Part shown: positions 1 to 7,157 of the stretch, in pieces
Numbering within the stretch: position 1 is the first letter of the stretch
Layout: each line of letters starts with the position of its first letter
From: Marseilla massiliensis
GTDB taxonomy: Bacteria; Bacteroidota; Bacteroidia; Bacteroidales; Bacteroidaceae
DNA length: 33,678 nt
NCBI RefSeq assembly: GCF_016899855.1
Contig: NZ_JACJJG010000028.1
Coordinates: 1 to 33,678, forward strand
Reading direction: 5' to 3'
Notes under the pieces: model-generated
Seen by the model: the letters and a program-made list of their open reading frames with translations, nothing else
The model's database searches: none
Told to the model about the DNA's origin: nothing
Made by a program: the position numbers and the translations under genes

Positions 1-210
1 TAATCAGTACCTGTATATTGATTAAATTGAAATTTAGGGCTATAAAACTATCCGGCTTATCCATACTTCAAATTATATAACAAAACTATTGATTTTTAAT
101 CTTTTAAAAGAAAAACTCGATGTGCTCAATTTTATGTTGCTGAAAGGCCATCCAACAAAACTGCGGAAGAACCGTAAGTAACAAGTTAAAGTTCTAACAA
201 TCAGGAAGTT

Positions 211-1427
211 ATGGCGTCAGTAAAAATCATGCTCAGGCAGTCTACGGTTGAGGGAAAGGAAGGCACACTTTATTTCCGTGTAATCCATGAGAGGGTGACG
301 AGGACTGTCTTTACCGACTGCCATGTTTTCCGTGACGAGTGGGACGACGTAAGTTCATCTGTCATCATTGCAGGGACTAAGGAACGAAAGGCTTACCTTG
401 AACTAACCGCCTCAAAGCTGAAGTCCGACCAGGAAAGGCTTGACAGGATAATCGCCGAAAAGGAGGCGTTAAAGGTGAATTTCACGGCCGATGACATTAT
501 AAAGGAATACAGGAAGCAGCCTGAAAGCATGACATTCTTCACTTTCATACGCTCAATGGCTGAAAAGAAGACGGCTGCAAAGAGATACGGCACCGCCAAG
601 ACTTACCGTGACGCATTGGCCAGCTTCTCTAATTTCAGGAACGGCGAGGACGTTTCTTTCGACGCTCTCGACAGGGAGACAATCTGCCAATATGAGGCGT
701 GGATGAAGGACAAGGGGCTGAAACTGAACACCTCGTCGTGCTATCTCAGGACGCTGAAGACGCTGTATCTGAAGGCCGTGGATATGGGGTTGACAGAAGA
801 CAAGGACATTTTCAGCCGTGTGTTTACCGGTTTCGCCACAACCACCAAACGCGCCATAGCCATCGAAGCAATAAGGAAAATCCTGAAGCTAAGGCTGAAA
901 GACGGCTCCGCCCTCGCCTTCGCCCGTGACATGTTCATGCTGAGTTTCTATTTGCAAGGCATCTCGTTCGTTGACATGGCCTACCTGAAGAAGACCGACA
1001 TAAGGAACGGACTGCTGCAATACTCACGCAAGAAGACCGGCCAGACAATAACAATAAGCTGGGAAAGGGAAATGCAGGAAATCGTGGACGCTTACTCCCG
1101 TCAGGCAAAAGACACGCCTTACCTGCTGCCAATAATAAGGAAACAGGACGGTACGGAGCGCGAACAATACGAAAAAGCGGAGCATAACGTAAACCGGAAC
1201 CTGAAGAAAATCGGCGTGATGGCGGCCTGCACATCCCATTGACGACATACGTCAGCCGTCATTCTTGGGCTTCAATCATGCGTGACATGGGCAACGACAT
1301 CTCCGTAATCAGCCGGGGACTGGGGCACGAGGACATCAAGACCACGCAAATCTATCTCTCGGCAATCGACAACTCCACCGTGATGAAGGCCAACAAGAGA
1401 CTCATCGGCAGGATAACGAAGCATTGA
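211..1427 (+). pseudogene. Tyrosine recombinase (Bacteroides-type integrase), broken by a one-base frameshift
   Basis: The first part (211-1242) carries a Bacteroides-type N-terminal domain (residues about 1-100), a core-binding domain (about 105-200) and the start of the catalytic domain, with box I region QGISFVD near residue 250. It then runs into a stop. The remaining catalytic domain continues in the -1 frame to 1427: SRHSW holds the box II Arg-His, GLGHEDIKTTQIYL holds the second His and the Tyr nucleophile. Restoring one G at about 1223-1227 (GCGGCC read as GCGGGCC) joins the two as a protein of about 405 aa, a normal length for the family. Enzymes of this type invert capsule promoters in Bacteroides. 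The ATG at 211 follows a modest AGGAAG. As written the gene is inactive, because the catalytic Tyr is out of frame; a sequencing error is possible. No clear promoter was found in 1-210. Confidence 0.85.
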
Positions 1428-1438
1428 AACCGAGGGGA

Positions 1439-1548
1439 AAATGTTTGACTAAAGTGGCAGTTTCATAAGTATGAAGCGGTGACTTTGCCGTAATGCGCTT
1501 TAAATCAAAACGTTAGCTTTTCCGAGACGGGCGATTAGTCAAACATTT
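1439..1548. repeat. 14-bp perfect inverted repeat upstream of the capsule promoter
   Basis: AAATGTTTGACTAA at 1439-1452 is the exact reverse complement of TTAGTCAAACATTT at 1535-1548, with 82 bp between. A diverged direct copy of the right arm (TTAGTCCAACAATGCG, 1555-1570; 13 of 16 match 1535-1550) starts 20 bp further on, about two helical turns. The enclosed segment has no good Bacteroidota promoter in either direction. Arms like these could bind a recombinase or a regulator; the function is inferred only from their position between a recombinase gene and the capsule promoter. Confidence 0.6.
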
Positions 1549-1670
1549 CGCGTTTTAGTCCAACAATGCGGACAAATTTTTATCAAAAAAGTCACGGCAA
1601 AACGCTTGAAATCCGCTGTTTTTCGTATCTTTGCACACGAGTGGAGGTTTTATACTTATAAAGCGGTGAC
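1453..1670 (+). repeat. Imperfect 31-bp direct repeat with palindromic core flanking the capsule promoter
   Basis: Copy 1 is 1453-1483 and copy 2 is 1640-1670; 25 of 31 positions match. Each holds a 6-2-6 palindrome (TTCATA-AG-TATGAA at 1462-1475; TTTATA-CT-TATAAA at 1649-1662) followed by GCGGTGAC. The C/G pair of copy 1 is T/A in copy 2, so the palindrome is preserved, and the central dinucleotide is reversed (AG against CT). The promoter at 1605-1633 lies between the copies, and copy 2 begins at about the expected transcription start. It may be a dimeric-protein site or a recombination site. Confidence 0.6.
1605..1633 (+). promoter_or_regulatory. Predicted promoter of the capsule operon
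   Basis: A -33-like CTTG (1605-1608) and a perfect -7 box TATCTTTG (1626-1633) are separated by 17 bp, matching the Bacteroidota consensus TTTG/TAnnTTTG apart from slightly short spacing. The start would fall near 1640, giving a leader of about 325 nt before the upxY-like gene. No long inverted repeat clearly brackets it, so it reads as fixed in the ON direction, unlike many invertible capsule promoters. Confidence 0.6.
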
Positions 1671-1680
1671 AAATCTCCAC
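1641..1680 (+). promoter_or_regulatory. Hairpin at the 5' end of the capsule leader RNA
   Basis: GTGGAGGTTT (1641-1650) pairs with AAATCTCCAC (1671-1680) as a continuous 10-bp stem with one G-U pair. The 20-nt loop contains the end of the palindromic repeat and AAGCGGTGAC. UpxY proteins are known to act through the leader of their own operon, so this first structured element is a candidate recruitment or RNA-stability element. The role is inferred. Confidence 0.5.
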
Positions 1681-1703
1681 CCAGAAAGAGACTTAATTGA
1701 TAA

Positions 1704-1889
1704 AGGAATGCAATAATCTTGTGGTATGGAAAATGTAACAATGAAGCAGTCTATGCTCCGTTCGTCTTGCCACATAACAACGGCAGGCCATTGTCGCTGA
1801 GTTTTTACTCCGGAATGCTGCCGTTAGACCTAAAGAATGATGTAGACAACGCCTGGAAACATCCTGAAAATGTTTGTAAAGCGTGGTGA
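1704..1889 (+). other. Open frame in the upxY leader without a normal start
   Basis: A stretch of 61 stop-free codons runs from just after a TAA at 1701-1703 to a TGA at 1887-1889. The encoded peptide has coding-like composition (for example YAPFVLPHNNGRP, LPLDLKNDVDNAW). The first ATG is late (1815); an earlier start would have to be TTG (1719). A second short frame starting at ATG 1726 overlaps it (24 codons to a stop at 1798-1800). It could be a leader peptide, a gene remnant or chance. I do not recognise it. The rest of 1681-1965 shows no other clear feature. Confidence 0.25.
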
Positions 1890-1965
1890 TTCAAGTTCGG
1901 AGAGGTATCAGTCAGCCGTCATGCGATTGTCATGAGGGTAACGTAAGGAACGCTTTTTTCAGAAC

Positions 1966-3438
1966 ATGCCCGACAAGTTAAACACTGTTGATTACCAATG
2001 GTTCCTTGTCCGCACAAAACCCGGACATGAACAGGATTTGTGTACACGCATCGAGCGTGGGAAGGGCAAGATACGGAACATACTGGAAGTCTATTGCCCC
2101 ACCAATACCAAAGTGTACGTGCGCAGGGGCGACAACGAGCGGCGGCTCCCCCTTTTCGACGGCTATGTGTTCGTGCTTGCCACACAGGGCGCACTGGTTG
2201 ACTTCCTCCGTGACAACTGCCCCGACGCTTACCTCCGCTACAACCGCAAGCGCACTCCTGACGAGAAAGCGACCGCCTGCACCATACCAGAAGCCCAAAT
2301 GCGTGCCTTCCGCGACTACAACGAGAACTATGCCGACAAGGTGATTGTGCTGGAGCGTCCTTATTCTGATTATGCTTTCAACACGAAAACGGACGAGCCG
2401 AATGAAATCGTGCGTGTCATCGACGGTCCTCTTGCCGGCCAGGAAGGTTACATCTGCCGTTTCCACAAGAAAAGGGGGCTGGTGTTCCACGTTCAGGGCA
2501 TGATTCCGGGCAGTTGGCTGACCGTCACCTATCCCAACGTCTCCGACCTTCATGTCGCCCGCCTCCACAACGCCGAGGGAGACCGCTTGTCCATAGGCAC
2601 GGAGAAAGGGCGCGCCGTTGATTTGCTTGTCGGCATCCTGCAAGGCTGCGGTTATGGGGAGCGCACACAAGCCATGCTTTACGAACTGACGGAACGCCTT
2701 GCCGCCGACCTGTCATTGGCCGCTCTCTGTCGGGAACTTGACAAGCAAGGTGAGAAAACATTGAGCCGCCGCCTTTCAGGACTGACCGCCGGAGAGGCAG
2801 GACTCTTGACAAATCTTGCCCGTTACGAGCATGACGCGCCAGGATATGTGAAGGAAAACTGGCCAAGGCTTGTCCTCCGTCCGTTCCTTACGCCCACATC
2901 GGGAATTGCCATTGAAAAAGGCAAAGACGAGGTAGAACTGCAGCATAAGGATTTTACGGAAATCATCCGCAAGGTGAACATCACCGAAGAGGTCTATTAT
3001 CCAAGCAGGCAGGAGGACGGAAAGGTCACCACGGCATACTATGCCCATATCGGTATGACGGAAGGAAACGGGATTGTTACATTCTTCGCCAACTGGGACG
3101 ACTTCCTCCGCGAGTATTTCCTGACGGCAGGGAAAGCCAACGAGAAATTAGTCAGCGGGGAACAACAGAAAGAAAAGCTCATCGAGTCTTTCCGAAACTA
3201 CGCCCCAACCTTATATAAAGTATTGACTGATACGGATTCAGCCGTAAAGGCCGTACAGGATTTCAAGGTCGGCGAAGATACGCTGAACGTCATGGCCGTC
3301 AAGTCTTCCGCACAAGAAAAAGACGCGGCAAAGGACAGGCTGGTAAACACTTGTGTCCGCATTTGCAAGGAAATAAACACCACCAACCACCTTGCCGTAT
3401 GGCGCAGGTACCTGCGGACGGTGTGGCTGCATAATTGA
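1966..3438 (+). CDS. UpxY-like NusG-family transcription antiterminator with long C-terminal extension
   Basis: UpxY proteins are specialised NusG paralogues that let RNA polymerase read through their own capsule operon. The N-terminal NGN domain (about 10-120) shows the family start W12-F-L-V-R-T and the GYVFV strand (66-70, in LPLFDGYVFV). A KOW-like segment follows (about 147-180: NEIVRVIDGPLAGQEGYICR). Classical UpxY proteins end near here, at about 170-180 aa. This one continues for some 300 residues of mostly helical sequence that I cannot assign. It sits first in the operon after a 325-nt leader, and its stop is 9 bp before the next start. GC content is higher than in the central capsule genes. 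The antiterminator role is well supported by domain and position; the tail's job is unknown. Confidence 0.85.
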   Translation: MPDKLNTVDYQWFLVRTKPGHEQDLCTRIERGKGKIRNILEVYCPTNTKVYVRRGDNERRLPLFDGYVFVLATQGALVDFLRDNCPDAYLRYNRKRTPDEKATACTIPEAQMRAFRDYNENYADKVIVLERPYSDYAFNTKTDEPNEIVRVIDGPLAGQEGYICRFHKKRGLVFHVQGMIPGSWLTVTYPNVSDLHVARLHNAEGDRLSIGTEKGRAVDLLVGILQGCGYGERTQAMLYELTERLAADLSLAALCRELDKQGEKTLSRRLSGLTAGEAGLLTNLARYEHDAPGYVKENWPRLVLRPFLTPTSGIAIEKGKDEVELQHKDFTEIIRKVNITEEVYYPSRQEDGKVTTAYYAHIGMTEGNGIVTFFANWDDFLREYFLTAGKANEKLVSGEQQKEKLIESFRNYAPTLYKVLTDTDSAVKAVQDFKVGEDTLNVMAVKSSAQEKDAAKDRLVNTCVRICKEINTTNHLAVWRRYLRTVWLHN

Positions 3439-3447
3439 CAAGAAATC

Positions 3448-4566
3448 ATGCTCACGATAGAAGAATTCACTTCCGAATGGAAACGCCTTCACCATCCGTC
3501 AATGGACGTGGACGGCGACGTGGCTTTCTTTTATGAAATCTACGGCAGGCTTCACCGCCTGGCGGAACAGGAAGCGGCGGCGTTCGACGAGCAGATTATC
3601 CTTTCCTTGCTTCTCTATACGGAGAATACCATCGCCGTAGGGCTTGACGGAGTTTACGAATACAGGTATCGCAGCGTGGGCAATGTGGTTTTCAACTGGT
3701 GCGAAAGCTTGGGCATGGACGCGAAAACCACATCACAGGTTGACAGGCTCGTGTCGGAAGCCGTGGCGAAGGCTCCATGCAGTGTCCTCAGGCAATGGAT
3801 GACGGAAAGCGTACTGTCTGGCGACTTCATGCGCCTAAGCGGGATGTTGGCATGGTTCGCACGCGAAGACCAAGTATTGCGGTCGGTCTTTCCAAACTTG
3901 TGTTTCCGTAAGGAGATGTTCCTGCGGCTCGCCGGAAGCAAGAAGACAGCCGGACGGATGCTGTGGGCAGACCTTGCCTTCAACTGGCGTGACAAGCGTG
4001 GCTGTTCCTTGGCGGATACCATTGCCAAACAGTTACGCTGTGAAACATCCTTTGTGGAAGGGATGGGAAAAGACAGGTTGAAAGAGACGGCACAAATTCT
4101 CGATTCTATCCGTTCCGAATGGCTGGACACTTATACGGTCGTTGAAAGAAAGAACGAACATACGTTCGCTTTACGCCACAGGGACGGTCGTGAGTTCCTG
4201 GATGTGATATTTCCGACACCCGTTCCGACAAACATGCAAAACCGCCGTCTTGCCGCCCAGCTCGTCACATATAAAGACAAGACATACATAAACGGTCCGT
4301 TTGTCGGTCTTGACAAGAAAGTTCTGCCTATATGGAACGGCGAGACCGTCTGGAACGACATATTCGCAAAAGAGCAGGATGCGGCAAAGCACGCTTACTT
4401 CACCACCACGTTTGGCAAGCGTATAAGCCTCTACGAAGACCTTTACACCATACCGGAAGACCCGGAGGAAGCCAAGAATGCCGACATGGGCATATATTTT
4501 GACGAGCCGAACATCTTTGACTTCCTTGATTGGCTTACACCGAAAAAAAGTCACTCAAAACAATAA
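3448..4566 (+). CDS. Unrecognised 372-aa protein in the UpxZ position
   Basis: I do not recognise this family. It is soluble, mostly alpha-helical in its first 230 residues, with a likely beta-containing region (about 230-330: TFALRHRDGREFLDVIFP, VTYKDKTYINGPF) and an acidic C-terminal end (EDPEEAKNADMG, NIFDFLDWL). No signal peptide or membrane segment is visible. It starts 9 bp after the upxY-like stop, so the two are almost certainly co-transcribed. In Bacteroides the gene after upxY is upxZ, a protein of about 160 aa that inhibits UpxY proteins of other loci. This one is over twice as long and has no obvious similarity, so it may be a non-homologous partner or inhibitor of the enlarged UpxY. 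That role is inferred from position only. Confidence 0.7.
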   Translation: MLTIEEFTSEWKRLHHPSMDVDGDVAFFYEIYGRLHRLAEQEAAAFDEQIILSLLLYTENTIAVGLDGVYEYRYRSVGNVVFNWCESLGMDAKTTSQVDRLVSEAVAKAPCSVLRQWMTESVLSGDFMRLSGMLAWFAREDQVLRSVFPNLCFRKEMFLRLAGSKKTAGRMLWADLAFNWRDKRGCSLADTIAKQLRCETSFVEGMGKDRLKETAQILDSIRSEWLDTYTVVERKNEHTFALRHRDGREFLDVIFPTPVPTNMQNRRLAAQLVTYKDKTYINGPFVGLDKKVLPIWNGETVWNDIFAKEQDAAKHAYFTTTFGKRISLYEDLYTIPEDPEEAKNADMGIYFDEPNIFDFLDWLTPKKSHSKQ

Positions 4567-4600
4567 ACCGAAAGCCGCCAGGTAAGCAACTACAAGCCCA

Positions 4601-5404
4601 ATGATGCAAGCTGAAGAAGCCGGTTTCATTTCATACTCCCGCTCGTTCGTCTTAAAAATGCAGGACGAGGGAAGGTATGATGCAGCCAACAAACTGAATA
4701 TGTATCTCAGGAAGTTCGTCTCTTTTCTTGGCAAGAACGAGATACCATTCAAGGATTTCGACTCTCTCCTGATACGGAACTACAACACTTGGCTTGAGAA
4801 CCAAAAGCTCGGACGCAACTCCATTTCACTCTATATCCGCAACCTGAAGAGAGTTTACCAATTAGCCGTTGCAGATGGAGTAACAAACGAACAACATCCA
4901 TTTGAAGGCGTTGACGTAAGTTACCGGGTGAAGAAAGAGAAAAACAAGCTCACACCGAAGGAAGTGATACAACTCCGTTATATGGACGTAAGCAACCTTC
5001 ATCCTTCCGCCATTTTTGCCCGTGACCTCTTCCTTTTCGCAGTATTCACAAATGGAATGACCGGTGGTGATTTGTTTTATCTCACCAAGGACAACATAAA
5101 AGGGGACCAACTGATTTACACCTCCAAGGCAATAGGTAAGGAAGAAACCGTCATTTGGAACCCTTACTTGCAGGAGATAGTGGATAAATATTCCCGTCCC
5201 GACACTCCCTACCTCTTCCCTGTCATCACCTCCAAAGACCCGAAGGAACAATGGCGGCAACATGATACAGCCATTCACAATATAAACCGTAACCTGAAAA
5301 AGGTCGGTCAAATAATCGGGCTTTCCTTCCCCTTGACCTTGACAGTCGCCCATCACACTTGGAACAGCATGAAGAAAGGGCTGAATGTTGTTGACTTGTT
5401 ATGA
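4601..5404 (+). pseudogene. Truncated, catalytically dead tyrosine recombinase
   Basis: The protein matches the core-binding domain and part of the catalytic domain of Bacteroidales integrases: YNTWLENQ and RNLKRVYQLAV, then RDLFLFAVFTNGMTGGDLFYL, then NRNLKKVGQIIGLSFPLT. It lacks the usual N-terminal domain of about 100 residues. At box II the expected Arg-His (as in SRHSW of the upstream recombinase) is His-His (AHHTW). It stops 14 residues later, before the GHxxxxTTxxYL segment that holds the Tyr nucleophile, and I find no continuation downstream in another frame. It cannot be an active recombinase. It probably descends from an integrase of the kind that heads capsule loci; a regulatory DNA-binding role for the remnant cannot be excluded. 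Confidence 0.8.
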
Positions 5405-5437
5405 TACCCCCATGAAAAAATGAAATGACTTGAAGAA

Positions 5438-5696
5438 ATGAGCCGTGAGGAGCTGATAGAAGAAATCATCTCCAATACCCAGCGTTTGGAGGAGATGGGA
5501 ACGGATCGTAAAGAGGAAGAACGAAAAATAGCCGAACTCAAAAAAATATGAAAAATTGCTTACCGATATGGAGAAAGCAATCAAAAACGGCCAGTTCGAT
5601 TTGTCAGAGTTTAAACCACAGTTGCAAGAGCTTTTTAAAATCAAGGATGAAAGGATAGCGAAATTGCGATGTGGAATCGAGACAATGGGAAAATAA
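5438..5696 (+). pseudogene. Frameshifted small coiled-coil protein
   Basis: ATG 5438 opens a 37-codon frame (MSREELIEEI...ERKIAELKKI) ending at 5549-5551. The +1 frame continues from 5547 with matching helical, charged character (YEKLLTDMEKAIKNGQ... to a TAA at 5694-5696). The switch lies at an A7 run (5540-5546); six or nine A would join the frames into a protein of about 85 aa. The whole is rich in heptad-like Leu/Ile/Lys/Glu. I do not recognise a family; the first residues resemble starts of some transposase accessory proteins, but this is weak. It lies directly after the dead recombinase. Confidence 0.4.
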
Positions 5697-5835
5697 CTTG
5701 ACTGTTGAAAGTTTATGCATTCATTCAACCTTTGGTATATGCGTAAAAATATTAATATCAACTGAATTTTAATATTATCTCAGACATACCGTCTGAAAAA
5801 GTTGTAGTGTTGTCATAATTTAACACTTACGATAA
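5697..5835. other. AT-rich intergenic spacer with a small inverted repeat
   Basis: The spacer before the metalloprotease-like gene contains TCAGAC-ATACC-GTCTGA (5780-5796), a 6-bp stem with a 5-base loop. It is followed by A residues, not T, so it is not a + strand terminator and may be an operator. A weak -7-like TAGTGTTG lies around 5812. No confident promoter was found. Confidence 0.3.
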
Positions 5836-6957
5836 ATGGATATTTTTGAGAATATTATAGATGGTGGAAAATGTAGTAAATATAAAACTAATCATTTCCA
5901 CATGTTTGTTGATGATGATGTTTGCATTCCTGATGTTCAGAATATGTCTGATTCTGCTTTTGGGACATTAATGCACGAATATGTACATTATGTACAGCAT
6001 CTTACGACATTATTTGGCATACGTATGTGTGATATGTTTCATAGAATGTCCATAATGTACCGAGAATACATGTCAAAAGAACACATTATTCATTTACCTC
6101 TACATTTATGGGAAAAAGACGAACATTTATCACAATTCTTAACTCATTTCAAGAATGTTTCAGGTAGTAAACATTGTAATTTTAACATTGACGCAGTTGA
6201 TGTCAACGAAACAAATATAGATATTGCTAGAAAAAACAAAACAGCTGTTACAATAGGATGTTATGACTTTGAGAACAACAGAATCTATGAAAATGGGTTT
6301 GATTTTGGTTATGTTTGTGTAATGGAAAGCATGGCACATGAGATTCAAAAAACACTAGTGTCAGATGTCTTTCATCCTGAAGTTCCGTATTGTACAGCAG
6401 AACTTATACTAAAAGAATACTATCCAGAAATATTGGACGACAGAAAATTAATAGCATCAATATGTTATTGTGCTCTTCATTGGGATAATCCCGGGGTAGG
6501 CTTCTTTGATGTAGTTAATTTAGCGAAAAGTAATCCTTCATGGAATGGTATTGAATTATACAAACATATAGCACAGAATTTTGCCGTATCATGTAATGGC
6601 AAGAAAATGCCAAGATATAGACTAATATTGTTATTTTTAGATGACTTCAAGAAAAATCTTGAGCAAGTAATTGGAACTGATTTGGATTACTATAAATCTG
6701 TTATAAATAATTGCATTAAAGAAACTTGTGGTTCTACATCAAAACTTTTAGATGTTTTATACAATGTTCCATCTGATGATAAGAAAACTTTATTTAGTTC
6801 TTTAGCTGATTTTTATGGGTATCCTGTAATAGACGCTAAAAACTATACTATTTTACCAAGAAACATGGTCGAAGCTGAAGGAAAACCCTATTTGGAAACA
6901 GCCGTGTTATATTGGTTGGGAATTAATATTGGCAAGACTTTTGGAATCAGATGGTGA
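5836..6957 (+). CDS. Putative zinc metalloprotease-like protein (HEYVH)
   Basis: The protein has a zinc-binding HExxH motif at residues 47-51 (HEYVHYVQ) and a possible third ligand about 113-118 residues later (E164 or E169 in ESMAHEIQ), the arrangement of a gluzincin-like peptidase. The rest is not recognised. No signal peptide is seen, so a cytoplasmic role is likely. The gene is clearly more AT-rich than the head region before it. The predicted C-terminus (GKTFGIRW) is abrupt, and the +1 frame continues with a Cys-rich stretch that may be the true tail (next entry). Its place between the dead recombinase and the capsule operon suggests acquired cargo. Substrate and role are unknown. Confidence 0.75.
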   Translation: MDIFENIIDGGKCSKYKTNHFHMFVDDDVCIPDVQNMSDSAFGTLMHEYVHYVQHLTTLFGIRMCDMFHRMSIMYREYMSKEHIIHLPLHLWEKDEHLSQFLTHFKNVSGSKHCNFNIDAVDVNETNIDIARKNKTAVTIGCYDFENNRIYENGFDFGYVCVMESMAHEIQKTLVSDVFHPEVPYCTAELILKEYYPEILDDRKLIASICYCALHWDNPGVGFFDVVNLAKSNPSWNGIELYKHIAQNFAVSCNGKKMPRYRLILLFLDDFKKNLEQVIGTDLDYYKSVINNCIKETCGSTSKLLDVLYNVPSDDKKTLFSSLADFYGYPVIDAKNYTILPRNMVEAEGKPYLETAVLYWLGINIGKTFGIRW

Positions 6958-7135
6958 AAAAGCTTGTGAGAGATTATCAATATGTTCAAAAGGCATATAT
7001 TCAAATCCTGATCAATGTAAAGTTTCAGAATATTGTGAATATGCTCCATGGCTTAACACGGAGGCTTGTCCTTTTACACAATGTATGAAATACTATAGGT
7101 TTGAAAATGAATTTGTAGAAAAAACTGATAATTAA
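6929..7135 (+). CDS. Small Cys-rich protein or displaced C-terminus of the metalloprotease-like protein
   Basis: This 68-aa frame overlaps the preceding gene by 29 nt and would have to start at TTG (6929). It has seven cysteines, several in spaced pairs (ACERLSIC, QCKVSEYCEYAPW, ACPFTQC), suggesting a small metal or Fe-S binding module. Removing one T from the TTTT at about 6939-6942 would fuse it to the upstream protein (GKTLESDGEKACERL). It is therefore either translationally coupled or the real C-terminal domain of a protein of about 430 aa split by a frameshift. I favour the second view slightly because no good start codon exists. Confidence 0.5.
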   Translation: MARLLESDGEKACERLSICSKGIYSNPDQCKVSEYCEYAPWLNTEACPFTQCMKYYRFENEFVEKTDN

Positions 7136-7157
7136 TATATTTCAATAAGTGAACAAT

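Noticed and set aside
943..975. Missing box I Arg in the first integrase as proof of inactivity
   Set aside because: Some Bacteroides recombinases, such as IntDOT, naturally lack this Arg, so only the frameshift is used as evidence.
1978..2670. 230-codon open frame on the minus strand inside the upxY-like gene
   Set aside because: It lies wholly opposite a well-supported gene with family motifs; GC-rich codon use produces long opposite-strand frames. The same holds for minus frames at 4862-5356, 10825-11388, 22593-23135, 25196-25780 and 25982-26722.
5540..5546. A7 run as a programmed -1 frameshift site
   Set aside because: The continuing frame is +1, not -1, so the classical slippery-heptamer mechanism does not fit.
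5780..5796. TCAGAC/GTCTGA hairpin as a terminator
   Set aside because: It is followed by A, not T, on the plus strand, and no T run follows on the minus strand.
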